The notes under the pieces were generated by a model. The model searched no databases. It worked only from the letters and a program-made list of their open reading frames with translations, and was not told the DNA's origin. This document shows, one piece after another, positions 54,473-62,188 of a DNA stretch of 64,000 nucleotides (position 1 is its first letter; every line of letters begins with the position of its first letter). The DNA lies in NCBI GenBank assembly GCA_023663085.1, contig JAMPIB010000001.1, forward strand, positions 96,046 to 160,045. The letters are read 5' to 3'. Both the position numbers and the translations under genes were made by a program. Origin of the DNA: Ruminococcus sp. (lineage in GTDB: Bacteria; Bacillota; Clostridia; Lachnospirales; Lachnospiraceae).

Positions 54473-54496
54473 GCGAATTTGTTCCTTTCAGTCACA

Positions 54497-54529
54497 AATA
54501 TCGCAGGCTGAGAGAAAGGCATGGTTATT
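54497..54529 (+). repeat. 33-base repeat around a start codon (copy 1)
   Basis: This stretch, covering the RBS and ATG of the second M14-like gene, recurs on the minus strand at 62945-62977 around the AraC start with two mismatches; 22 central bases (GCAGGCTGAGAGAAAGGCAT plus GG) are identical. Confidence 0.75.
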
Positions 54530-55465
54530 AGATTGAAAAAGACAGTTTTATACGAGACGGAATCTTTATATAGAGATAATTTCCGGGTGAGCGGCTATGT
54601 GTTCGGACAGGGCGAAAAGTCGGCCTGTATCCTGGGAAATATCCGCGGCAACGAGGTACAGCAGTTATATGTCTGCTCGCAGCTTGTCAAACGCTTAAAG
54701 GAAATGGAGGCGGCGGGTAAGATCACGGAAGGATGCCAGATCATGGTAATCCCTTCCGCAAACCCTTATTCCATGAATATCGGCAAGCGGTTCTGGCCCA
54801 CGGATAACACGGACATCAACAGAATGTTTCCGGGATATGACAAAGGCGAGACGACACAGCGGATCGCGGCGGGAATCTTTGAGGCAATTCAGGGATATAC
54901 TTATGGTATTCAGTTATCCTCTTTTTATATGCCGGGGAATTTCACACCTCATGTGCGGATGATGAAGACTGGATTTGAAGATGTGGAACTGGCCAGGAAA
55001 TTCGGTATGCCCTATGTGGTGGTGAGAAATACCCGTCCTTATGATACGACTACCTTAAATTATAACTGGCAGATATGGGAGACACATGCTTTCAGCCTTT
55101 ATACGACAACGACCGTCAGCATTGATAAAGAAAGCGCGTCCGCGGCAATCCGCAGTATCCTGACCTTTTTATCCAAGGAAGGGATTGTCGAGTATCATGG
55201 ACATGAAGGGTATATTTCCCATGTGGTAGAGGATACGGATATGGTATCGGTGCGCACGGGCGTATCGGGTATCTTCGAGGCCGCGGTCAAGGTAGGCGAT
55301 GAGGTTTTAAAAGGGCAGTTGCTGGCCAGAATCCTTGACCCTTACGAGGGCGAAGTCAAGGCAGTCTTAGATTCTCCAGTGGACGGGATTGTGTTCTTTG
55401 CCCATAACGAGCCGCTGACTTATGCGGATACGGCGGTGTTTAAGCTGATATATAGGGGAATGTAA
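54521..55465 (+). CDS. M14-like paralogue lacking zinc ligands
   Basis: A 314-residue protein colinear with the preceding M14 enzyme: GNIRGNEVQQ replaces GIHGDELEG, and GIQLSSFY replaces VDIHASNIY. Two zinc ligands are therefore Arg-42 and Leu-132 instead of His. The DINRMFPG motif and the C-terminal beta domain remain. It is probably a non-catalytic partner or binding protein of the first enzyme, perhaps forming a mixed dimer. The start at 54521 lies only one base after AAAGG; a TTG 12 bases on is an alternative. Confidence 0.82.
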   Translation: MVIRLKKTVLYETESLYRDNFRVSGYVFGQGEKSACILGNIRGNEVQQLYVCSQLVKRLKEMEAAGKITEGCQIMVIPSANPYSMNIGKRFWPTDNTDINRMFPGYDKGETTQRIAAGIFEAIQGYTYGIQLSSFYMPGNFTPHVRMMKTGFEDVELARKFGMPYVVVRNTRPYDTTTLNYNWQIWETHAFSLYTTTTVSIDKESASAAIRSILTFLSKEGIVEYHGHEGYISHVVEDTDMVSVRTGVSGIFEAAVKVGDEVLKGQLLARILDPYEGEVKAVLDSPVDGIVFFAHNEPLTYADTAVFKLIYRGM

Positions 55466-55489
55466 AAATAGATGCAAAAAATCTTCTGC

Positions 55490-55518
55490 TTGACAACGAA
55501 TAAGACAAGTGGTATAAA
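55490..55518 (+). promoter_or_regulatory. Strong promoter of the amino acid ABC operon
   Basis: Perfect TTGACA (55490-55495), 17 bases, TATAAA (55513-55518). Transcription would begin near 55525. Confidence 0.85.
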
Positions 55519-55545
55519 GGAAGAAAATAAAAAGCGACGAAAAAC

Positions 55546-55584
55546 AAAGGTGTTTGGATGGATTCCAGATACCTTTCTTTTTTT
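55546..55584 (+). terminator. Intrinsic terminator/attenuator ahead of the ABC ATPase gene
   Basis: A 13-bp stem with two G-T pairs (55546-55558 / 55564-55576) is followed by a T7 tract (55578-55584), 20 bases after the likely start of transcription. The downstream arm ACCTTTC can also pair with AAAAAGGT of the ribosome binding site (about 55591-55598), so alternative folds could control both termination and translation. Confidence 0.75.
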
Positions 55585-55603
55585 GTCAGAAAAAGGTGGT
55601 AAG

Positions 55604-56326
55604 ATGATAAAACTGGAAAATGTGAATAAATATTTTGGCGATCTGCATGTATTGAAAGATGTGAACCTGACGGTAGAGGAAGGAGAGAAACTGGTCATTA
55701 TCGGGCCTTCCGGTTCGGGAAAATCTACGACGGTACGTTGCATGAATTTTCTGGAAGAACCGACAAGCGGACATGTCTATATCGATGGCCGGGAACTGAC
55801 AAGCAGGAATAAAATTTCAATCGTCAGGGAAACAACGTCTATGGTGTTTCAGCAGTTTAATCTGTATCCACATATGACGGTCATGAAAAACCTCACGCTG
55901 GCGCCTATGAAACTGCATCATAAATCCAGACAGGAAGCGGAAAAACTGGCCTATCACTATTTGGATGTCGTAGGACTGCGGGATAAAGCGGATGTTTATC
56001 CGACGACACTCTCCGGCGGACAGCAGCAGAGGATCGCGATCGCCAGAGCACTTTGCGCGGAAACGAAAATCATACTTTTCGATGAGCCTACATCAGCGTT
56101 AGACCCGGAGACCATTCAGGAAGTTTTGGATGTCATGATAAAACTGGCGAAAGAAAATATCACTATGGTAGTGGTTACGCATGAAATGGGATTTGCCAGA
56201 CAGGTTGCAGACCGTATCGTTTTTATGGCTGACGGACAGATTGTCGAAGAGGGAACACCGGATCACTTCTTTGATAATCCGACGAATGAGAGAGTGAAAC
56301 AGTTCCTCGGAAAAATTATCAGGTAA
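55604..56326 (+). CDS. Polar amino acid ABC transporter ATPase, GlnQ type
   Basis: Cytoplasmic ATPase of 240 residues. Walker A is GPSGSGKST, Q loop FQQFNLYPHMTV, signature LSGGQQQR, Walker B IILFDEPTSALD and H loop VVTHEMGFA. The start at 55604 follows AAAAAGGTGGT; the frame continues upstream through the terminator and promoter and is not used. It energises the uptake of an amino acid through the two permeases encoded downstream. Confidence 0.95.
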   Translation: MIKLENVNKYFGDLHVLKDVNLTVEEGEKLVIIGPSGSGKSTTVRCMNFLEEPTSGHVYIDGRELTSRNKISIVRETTSMVFQQFNLYPHMTVMKNLTLAPMKLHHKSRQEAEKLAYHYLDVVGLRDKADVYPTTLSGGQQQRIAIARALCAETKIILFDEPTSALDPETIQEVLDVMIKLAKENITMVVVTHEMGFARQVADRIVFMADGQIVEEGTPDHFFDNPTNERVKQFLGKIIR

Positions 56327-56474
56327 TAAGTCCGGGATGCCGGAATCAGACAGGTACGGCATAAGGCTTATTATATAAATACGGATCTATGTAGGCGCTG
56401 CACATAAATCCGGAAGAAGGCTTGCATGTCATGGGGAAGCCAGAAGCGGCAGCGCAGAAATGAGGAGAAGAGTT

Positions 56475-57434
56475 ATGAAAAAGAAAATGGTGGCATTAAC
56501 ATTAGCAGCGGTTATGAGTATGACGCTGTTAGCAGGCTGCGGCGGAGAGAAAGCCACAGAATCTTCCGCAGAACCGGTAGTAGAAGAATCAGCACCAGAG
56601 ACAGAAGAAACGACGGGAGAAACTGTACCGGAAGAAACAGGTGCTGCAGAAGCAGATTCCACAGAAGAGAACGAAGGAACGCTGGCCACAGATGTACAGG
56701 CAATCGTTGACAGAGGTGTGTTAAGAGTAGGCGTTAAAAACGCAGTCGTAGGTTTTGGCTATGAAGACCCGCTGACGGGAGAATATAGCGGAATGGAGAT
56801 TGACCTTGCTAATAAGATCGCAGAGAGCCTCGGCGTGGATGTAGAATTTACGACTGTTACGGCGGCGACCAGAACAGAACTTCTTGATTCCGGCGATATT
56901 GACTGCGTATTGGCAACTTTTACTATCACGGATGAAAGAAAGCTGAGCTGGGATTTCACAACGCCGTATTTTACAGACCATGTCGGCGTACTTGTTGAAG
57001 ATGTTTCCGGCATTACAGACCTTACAGGTCTTGTAGATAAGTCGGTAGGCGTTTCCAGTGGTTCCACATCCGCAAAATCTCTGGTAGAGGCGATGATCGA
57101 GGCCGGATTGGTAGATGGAGAAGGTTATGATGCGGAGACATTTGATCCGGCGACATGGACAACGGGAGTATCTTTTAAGCAGTACGAAGATTATCCAACG
57201 ATATCAACAGCGCTCAGCGCGGGTGAGGTGGATGCCTTCTGTGTAGATAAATCCATTCTGGCTATCTATAATACGGATGGACGTTCTTACATAGCCGAAG
57301 AGTTTGCACCGCAGGAATACGGTGTGGCAACGAAAAAAGATTCGGGGTTGTCAGCGTATGTTGAAGAACTGGTTACGGGATGGTTATCCGACGGAACAAT
57401 CGATGGATTTATTAATGATTACGGACTGAATTAA
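56475..57434 (+). CDS. Amino acid-binding lipoprotein (SBP_bac_3)
   Basis: Lipoprotein of 319 residues that captures an amino acid. The signal ends MTLLAGCGG, with Cys-22 as lipid anchor, and a long Glu/Thr-rich linker runs to about residue 75. The fold begins VDRGVLRVGVKNAVVGFG; VDIEFTTV-like, RTELLDSGDIDCVLATFTIT and WDFTTPYF are typical of the family. The start at 56475 is supported by GAGGAG. Ligand identity (glutamine, cystine or other) is not readable. Confidence 0.93.
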   Translation: MKKKMVALTLAAVMSMTLLAGCGGEKATESSAEPVVEESAPETEETTGETVPEETGAAEADSTEENEGTLATDVQAIVDRGVLRVGVKNAVVGFGYEDPLTGEYSGMEIDLANKIAESLGVDVEFTTVTAATRTELLDSGDIDCVLATFTITDERKLSWDFTTPYFTDHVGVLVEDVSGITDLTGLVDKSVGVSSGSTSAKSLVEAMIEAGLVDGEGYDAETFDPATWTTGVSFKQYEDYPTISTALSAGEVDAFCVDKSILAIYNTDGRSYIAEEFAPQEYGVATKKDSGLSAYVEELVTGWLSDGTIDGFINDYGLN

Positions 57435-57459
57435 TGACTTGAACTGATGAAATAAACAG

Positions 57460-57495
57460 GTCAAATACCCCGCAGTTTGCTGTGAGGTATTTGAC
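57460..57495 (+). promoter_or_regulatory. Stem-loop after the binding-protein gene
   Basis: GTCAAATACC and GGTATTTGAC form a perfect 10-bp stem, extended by CGCAG/CTGTG after one mismatch, with a TTTG loop and no T-tract. As at 24866, it probably favours high binding-protein mRNA. Confidence 0.7.
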
Positions 57496-57548
57496 TTCAT
57501 CCGTTCAAACGGCTTTTGGCGGTATAGAAAGCGGAAACGAGGTGGGAT

Positions 57549-58274
57549 ATGTCGGGTTTATTATCTTCCAGAGCGTGGGAAAAAGTATGGATGTTTCGGC
57601 AGACATTTCTGCTGGGACTCGGAAATACGGTAAAAGTAGCTTTTCTTGGACTTTTATTGGCGTTAGTCTTGGGCATTGTCTTTGGCCTTATGGCAACAAG
57701 TGAGAAAAAGATATTAAGAGCGATAGCAAGAGTATATGTAGAAGTGATACAAAATACGCCGCTTTTATTGCAGCTTTGTTTTTTGTATTACGCGTTTGCC
57801 TTTTCCTCTCACAGCCTGGGTATTATTTTTTCAGGCATGATCTCGCTCGGAATCTACCATGGCGCGTATATCGCGGAGGTGGTCAGAGCAGGAATCGAGT
57901 CGATTCCCAAAGGGCAGTTTGAGGCAGCGAAATCACAGGGTTTTCCTTATGTGCAGAGAATGTATTACATTATCATTCCGCAGAGTATCAAAATCATATT
58001 GCCGCCATTAGTCAATCAGGTCGTGAATATCATTAAAAATACTTCCTGCCTGTACCTGATTGGAGGTGCCGATTTGATTTCTCTTACTTATAGTTTTGTG
58101 ACAGGAGAAAATACAGGAGGCGCCTACGCTCCTGCTTATCTGGTGAGCGGTATGTTGTTCTTCCTCATCTGCTTTCCGCTTTCCACGTTGGCGAGCGTAT
58201 GGGAGAACTCTTTGAAGAAAAGAGAGCGGCGGATTGTTGTCAGGAAGAAGACCGCTTTGGAAGGGAAGGTGTAG
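57549..58274 (+). CDS. Amino acid ABC transporter permease (HisM/GlnP family)
   Basis: Membrane permease of 241 residues. The first segment lies near 17-45 (LLGLGNTVKVAFLGLLLALV), and the family motif region is YIAEVVRAGIESIPKGQFEAAKSQG near 112-136 (coupling loop with IIPQSIKIILPP). Five membrane segments are visible. It forms a heterodimer with the next gene product. The ATG follows ACGAGGTGGG. Confidence 0.93.
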   Translation: MSGLLSSRAWEKVWMFRQTFLLGLGNTVKVAFLGLLLALVLGIVFGLMATSEKKILRAIARVYVEVIQNTPLLLQLCFLYYAFAFSSHSLGIIFSGMISLGIYHGAYIAEVVRAGIESIPKGQFEAAKSQGFPYVQRMYYIIIPQSIKIILPPLVNQVVNIIKNTSCLYLIGGADLISLTYSFVTGENTGGAYAPAYLVSGMLFFLICFPLSTLASVWENSLKKRERRIVVRKKTALEGKV

Positions 58275-58276
58275 CT

Positions 58277-59014
58277 ATGGATACATTAGGTGCAAGTTTA
58301 TCCATTTTGACGCAGGCTCCTATCTGGATCTATATTTTAAAAGGTGTTGCCTTTACGCTGATTATTTCGGTAATCGCCGTGTTCTTTGGAATTGTTATCG
58401 GTTCAATACTGGCGCTTTTTCGCAATTATTGTAACAAAGGGCCTAATAAGATATTGAAATGGTTTGCCATAGCCTATATTGAAGTTTTCCGGAATACGCC
58501 GCTTCTTTTGTGGATATTTATCTGTCTGGTATTCTGTCCCTGCCCGGATTTTTTTGCAAGGAAAATGTTTGGCCTGACGACAGTGGAAATGAAACTTTTA
58601 TTTAAAGCGGCGGTCGCTTTGATCTTATTTACTTCTTCCGTAATTGCAGAGATTGTCAGGGGCGGGCTTAATTCTGTGGCGCACGGTCAGTTTGAGGCGG
58701 GGCATTCGCAGGGGTTTCATATTGTACAGGTTATGATCTATATTGTACTTCCGCAGGCCTATCACAATATCGTACCGACCTTGCTCAGCCAAGTCATCAC
58801 TACGGTAAAAGACTCATCTTATCTTGCAAATGTAGCGGTGATCGAGCTGATGTCCAGAGTAAAAAAACTGTTGTCTTCTGCACAGATGTACAACGGAACC
58901 GGTTCTATCCATGTATCGGACGTATTTGTTTTGTTCGGGGCAGCAGCGGTCATTTATTTCATTATTAATTTTACCCTATCATGCATAGTCCGTTCTATCC
59001 GCGTGAAAGCATAG
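58277..59014 (+). CDS. Amino acid ABC transporter permease (HisM/GlnP family)
   Basis: Second permease, 245 residues, two bases after the first gene. The coupling loop region is IVRGGLNSVAHGQFEAGHSQG then IVLPQAYHNIVPTLLSQ. An unusual CLVFCPCPDFF loop between membrane segments is rich in Cys. The start at 58277 is preferred by RBS GGGAAGG and the family N-terminus; an overlapping upstream start has no support. With GlnQ-type ATPase and lipoprotein this completes the importer. Confidence 0.93.
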   Translation: MDTLGASLSILTQAPIWIYILKGVAFTLIISVIAVFFGIVIGSILALFRNYCNKGPNKILKWFAIAYIEVFRNTPLLLWIFICLVFCPCPDFFARKMFGLTTVEMKLLFKAAVALILFTSSVIAEIVRGGLNSVAHGQFEAGHSQGFHIVQVMIYIVLPQAYHNIVPTLLSQVITTVKDSSYLANVAVIELMSRVKKLLSSAQMYNGTGSIHVSDVFVLFGAAAVIYFIINFTLSCIVRSIRVKA

Positions 59015-59049
59015 CCGGAAGGACATGATTGGGAGAGAGGAAACAGGTT

Positions 59050-59649
59050 ATGAGTGCGAAGCAATACGTGATTACCATATCCAGGCAGTTTGCCAGCCTG
59101 GGGAGAACGATTGGAAAAAATATGGCAAAAGAACTGGGTATTGGGTTTTATGACAGGGATATCGTAGAAGAAACGGCAAGGAGAATGCATCTGCCCATTC
59201 CGGAAGTGAGTAAAGAAGAAGAAAAGGCCGGATCTATCTTTGCCAACAGGAAATATCCGCTTGGTATGGGACTTATCAGCATGAAACAGGAAATCTTTCA
59301 CGTACAGTCTAATATCATCAGAGATCTGGCGAAAAAAGAGTCCTGTATTATTGTAGGAAGATGCGCGGATGTGTTGTTGAAAGACTATACAAACGTTTTT
59401 AATATCTATATATATGCGCCCTATGAAGCCAGATTGAGAAATTGTGTGGAGAGTCTGGGAATGGATGAAAAGACGGCCAGAAACATGATACGCGAGGTGG
59501 ACAGAGCAAGGGAACTGTACAGACTGCGTTATTGTGAGGGCGTCAAAGAAGTATTCGACCATAGAGATTTCATGATTGATTCTTCACGCTTCGGCGCTGA
59601 AAAAACGGCGCAGATTCTTTGTGGAGTAGTGAGAATGGCATTATGCTGA
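59050..59649 (+). CDS. Cytidylate kinase-like family protein
   Basis: A 199-residue P-loop protein of the cytidylate-kinase-like group (not the housekeeping Cmk). It begins YVITISRQFASLGRTIGKNM, where the usual phosphate loop GSGGR appears as ASLGR, followed by LGIGFYDRDIVEE. Later parts are CIIVGRCADVLL and IYIYAPYEARLRNCVESLG, typical of the group. Its substrate is unknown. The start at 59050 follows GAGGAAACAGG. The next gene overlaps its end by seven bases. Confidence 0.82.
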   Translation: MSAKQYVITISRQFASLGRTIGKNMAKELGIGFYDRDIVEETARRMHLPIPEVSKEEEKAGSIFANRKYPLGMGLISMKQEIFHVQSNIIRDLAKKESCIIVGRCADVLLKDYTNVFNIYIYAPYEARLRNCVESLGMDEKTARNMIREVDRARELYRLRYCEGVKEVFDHRDFMIDSSRFGAEKTAQILCGVVRMALC

Positions 59650-60968
59650 AAGATAAAAGGAAACATGAAAAAGCTGAATATGGCATGGGACATATAACGA
59701 TTCCGAGAATCGGGATGCGGATTATAAAATCCGGGATTGCCACGGCGCTTTGTTTTGTTGTGGCCTATTTCCGGAGGGGCAATGGCATCGTTTTCTATTC
59801 TCTGCTGTCTGCGCTGTGGTGTATGCAGGGATATCGGACGAATACGAAAAAAAATGCGTTACAGCGTCTGTCCGGAACCGTAATCGGAGCTTTGTACGGT
59901 TTGGTATTCATATTGCTCATAGAGCGGTGCGGCGTGCCGACGACAAAAGAATTTTTTCTGCAGGCGGTATTTGTATCCTTTTTCATTATCATTGTGTTGT
60001 ATACAACGGTGCTTCTGGGGCAGAAGCAGGCATCATATTTTTCCTGTGTCGTATTCCTGAGTATTGCGGTGAATCATATGGCGGATGCCAATCCGTATAT
60101 TTTCGTGTGGAACAGGTTTTTGGATACCTGTATCGGCATTGTGATAGGGGTGTCTGTTAATGACTTTTATCTGCCGATTAAAAAAAAGAAGGATATTTTG
60201 TTTATCTCCGGACTGGATGATACACTTTTAAATAAAAACTGTAACCTGACGGACTATACGCGGGTAGAACTGAACCGGATGTTAGAAGAAGGACTTCAGT
60301 TTACCGTTTCCACGATGCGCACGCCCGCATCCCTAATGGAACCGGTGCGTGATATTCAGATAAAACTTCCGGTTATTGCTATGGATGGCGCAGTCTTATA
60401 TGATATGAAAGAAAAGATGTACCGTAAAGTCTATGTGATTTCAGCCTCTACTTCACAGAAAGTATTGTCACTAATCAGAGAAGCAGGGGCAAACTGTTTT
60501 AGTAATGTCATAGTAGATGACATGCTTGTCATATACTATGCAGAGTGCCCTGACAGGGTGTATAATGAACTGGTAGCGACTTTGCGCAGGTCACCCTTTA
60601 GAAATTACGTAAAGAGAGAATTTCCGGCGGATGAGGAAGTTGTCTATTTTATGATTCTCGATAAAGAGCAGACCGTGGAAAATCTTTACAGCCTGTTACA
60701 AAAAAGCGGTTATGACAAGGAATTAAAGATATTGAAGTATGCAGCCAAAGATTATCCAGGATACTATTATATGAAAATTTATAATAAGAACGCGACTAAA
60801 GAGAATATGATGGAATATTTGAAGAAAATAACAGGTTTGAATCAGACAGTTACGTTTGGGACGATTCCGGGACGTTATAATGTGACCGTGAAAGAAGGCG
60901 ATGTTGATAAAGTAGTACATGTGGTGAAACGGTATTTTGAATATGGAGTCAAGCCGCGTAATAATTAA
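59643..60968 (+). CDS. FUSC-like membrane domain fused to a HAD-like domain
   Basis: A 441-residue fusion. Residues 25-180 have about five hydrophobic segments and the aromatic-acid-exporter (FUSC/ArAE) pattern FYSLLSALWCMQGYRTNTKK and GTVIGALYGLVFILL. Residues 183-435 resemble a Cof-type HAD phosphatase (LFISGLDDTLLNKN, FTVSTMRTPASL, VIAMDGAVLYD, and a late VTFGTIPGRYNVTVKEG). The HAD nucleophile Asp is Gly-190 while Asp-192 remains, so the hydrolase is probably inactive and may bind a ligand that controls the membrane part. It overlaps the kinase-like gene. Confidence 0.83.
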   Translation: MLKDKRKHEKAEYGMGHITIPRIGMRIIKSGIATALCFVVAYFRRGNGIVFYSLLSALWCMQGYRTNTKKNALQRLSGTVIGALYGLVFILLIERCGVPTTKEFFLQAVFVSFFIIIVLYTTVLLGQKQASYFSCVVFLSIAVNHMADANPYIFVWNRFLDTCIGIVIGVSVNDFYLPIKKKKDILFISGLDDTLLNKNCNLTDYTRVELNRMLEEGLQFTVSTMRTPASLMEPVRDIQIKLPVIAMDGAVLYDMKEKMYRKVYVISASTSQKVLSLIREAGANCFSNVIVDDMLVIYYAECPDRVYNELVATLRRSPFRNYVKREFPADEEVVYFMILDKEQTVENLYSLLQKSGYDKELKILKYAAKDYPGYYYMKIYNKNATKENMMEYLKKITGLNQTVTFGTIPGRYNVTVKEGDVDKVVHVVKRYFEYGVKPRNN

Positions 60969-61013
60969 AAAAATGATGAGAACAAAGAGAATGAATAAGA
61001 ATGGGGGATTATT

Positions 61014-61982
61014 ATGAAGATTTCAAGAAGTAAAGTTGCAATCGTAGGCTGTGGGCTGGTGGGTTCCACTACGGCATTCAGTCTGATCACGCAGGGAGTC
61101 TGCGACGAGGTTCTGATGATTGATATCAATAAGGAACGCGCCTATGGAGAAATGCTTGATCTGCAGGACTCTATAGAGTATCTTAACCGCAATGTGAAAG
61201 TAAAGACCGGAGAATACAGCGACTGCGGGGATGTGGACATCATTGTGATAACAGCCGGAGCGCCGCCGAAGCAGGGCCAGACAAGGCTAGATACTCTGGA
61301 AGTCAGCGCGAAAATCTGTAAATCCATTATCGAACCTATTATGAAAAGCGGGTTTGACGGGATTTTTCTGGTGATCTCCAATCCGGTGGATATCATTACA
61401 CACTATGTAAAAATTCTATCGGGACTGCCGAAAAATCAGGTAATCGGCACAGGAACGGCCATTGATTCCGCGAGATTGCAGAATATGATCGCCCAGCTTG
61501 TCAAAGTAGACCCCAGAAGCGTTCATGCCTATTCTATGGGCGAACATGGCGACTCGCAGATGGTTCCCTGGTCAACCGTGACGGTGGCGGGCAAACCTTT
61601 TTATGATGTGGTGGCCGATAATAAAGAACTGGTCGGCGAGGTTGATCTGGAAGACCTGCTTTATAAGATTACGCAGGAAGGATGGGAGATACTGAACCGG
61701 AAAGGAACTACCTACTATGGGATTGCGACTACCTGCGCGGGGATCATCAAGGCAATTCTCAATGATGAAAACCGCATCATCCCGGTATCGACATTGTTGG
61801 AAGGCGAATACGGCGAGAAAGATGTTTATGCGGGTGTGCCCGTGGTCTTAAACCGCAGCGGGGTGGCGGATGTCCTGGAAATCCATATGACGCCGGGAGA
61901 ACTGGCAAGGTTTAAGGAATCGGTCGGCGTGATCAGGGAGTACACCGGGAAGTTACTGGAAAGTGTTGATTTTGAAAAATAG
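61014..61982 (+). CDS. L-lactate dehydrogenase family protein (2-hydroxyacid dehydrogenase)
   Basis: NAD-dependent dehydrogenase of 322 residues of the LDH/MDH family. The Rossmann motif is VAIVGCGLVGSTTAF; catalytic Arg-91 is in GQTRLD, the Asp/Arg pair in GTAIDSARL and the His in YSMGEHGDSQ. The position that separates lactate (Gln) from malate (Arg) enzymes is Pro-85 in AGAPPKQG, so the substrate may be another 2-oxo acid. It follows an amino acid transporter operon, where a branched 2-oxo acid would make sense. RBS GGGGGATT. Confidence 0.88.
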   Translation: MKISRSKVAIVGCGLVGSTTAFSLITQGVCDEVLMIDINKERAYGEMLDLQDSIEYLNRNVKVKTGEYSDCGDVDIIVITAGAPPKQGQTRLDTLEVSAKICKSIIEPIMKSGFDGIFLVISNPVDIITHYVKILSGLPKNQVIGTGTAIDSARLQNMIAQLVKVDPRSVHAYSMGEHGDSQMVPWSTVTVAGKPFYDVVADNKELVGEVDLEDLLYKITQEGWEILNRKGTTYYGIATTCAGIIKAILNDENRIIPVSTLLEGEYGEKDVYAGVPVVLNRSGVADVLEIHMTPGELARFKESVGVIREYTGKLLESVDFEK

Positions 61983-62038
61983 ATGCCGGTGAGGGAGATA
62001 TCCGGTCATACGAGCACAGTGCCGGCATGAGACAGGGA

Positions 62039-62073
62039 GAACCGATAGAAAGTCCAATCGGTTCTTCTTTTTG
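62039..62073 (+). terminator. Terminator after the dehydrogenase gene
   Basis: GAACCGAT and ATCGGTTC form an 8-bp stem (62039-62046 / 62057-62064) followed by TTCTTTTTG. It ends the transporter-dehydrogenase transcription unit. Confidence 0.75.
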
Positions 62074-62188
62074 TCGTTTTTGCTGTAATCAGAAAAGTTA
62101 ATAAACAGATCCTCGTAGATATTGACCTTGATAGTGGAATCAAAAGGATATTGAACGCTTATAATATTGCCTTCAAAGTAATGGACAG

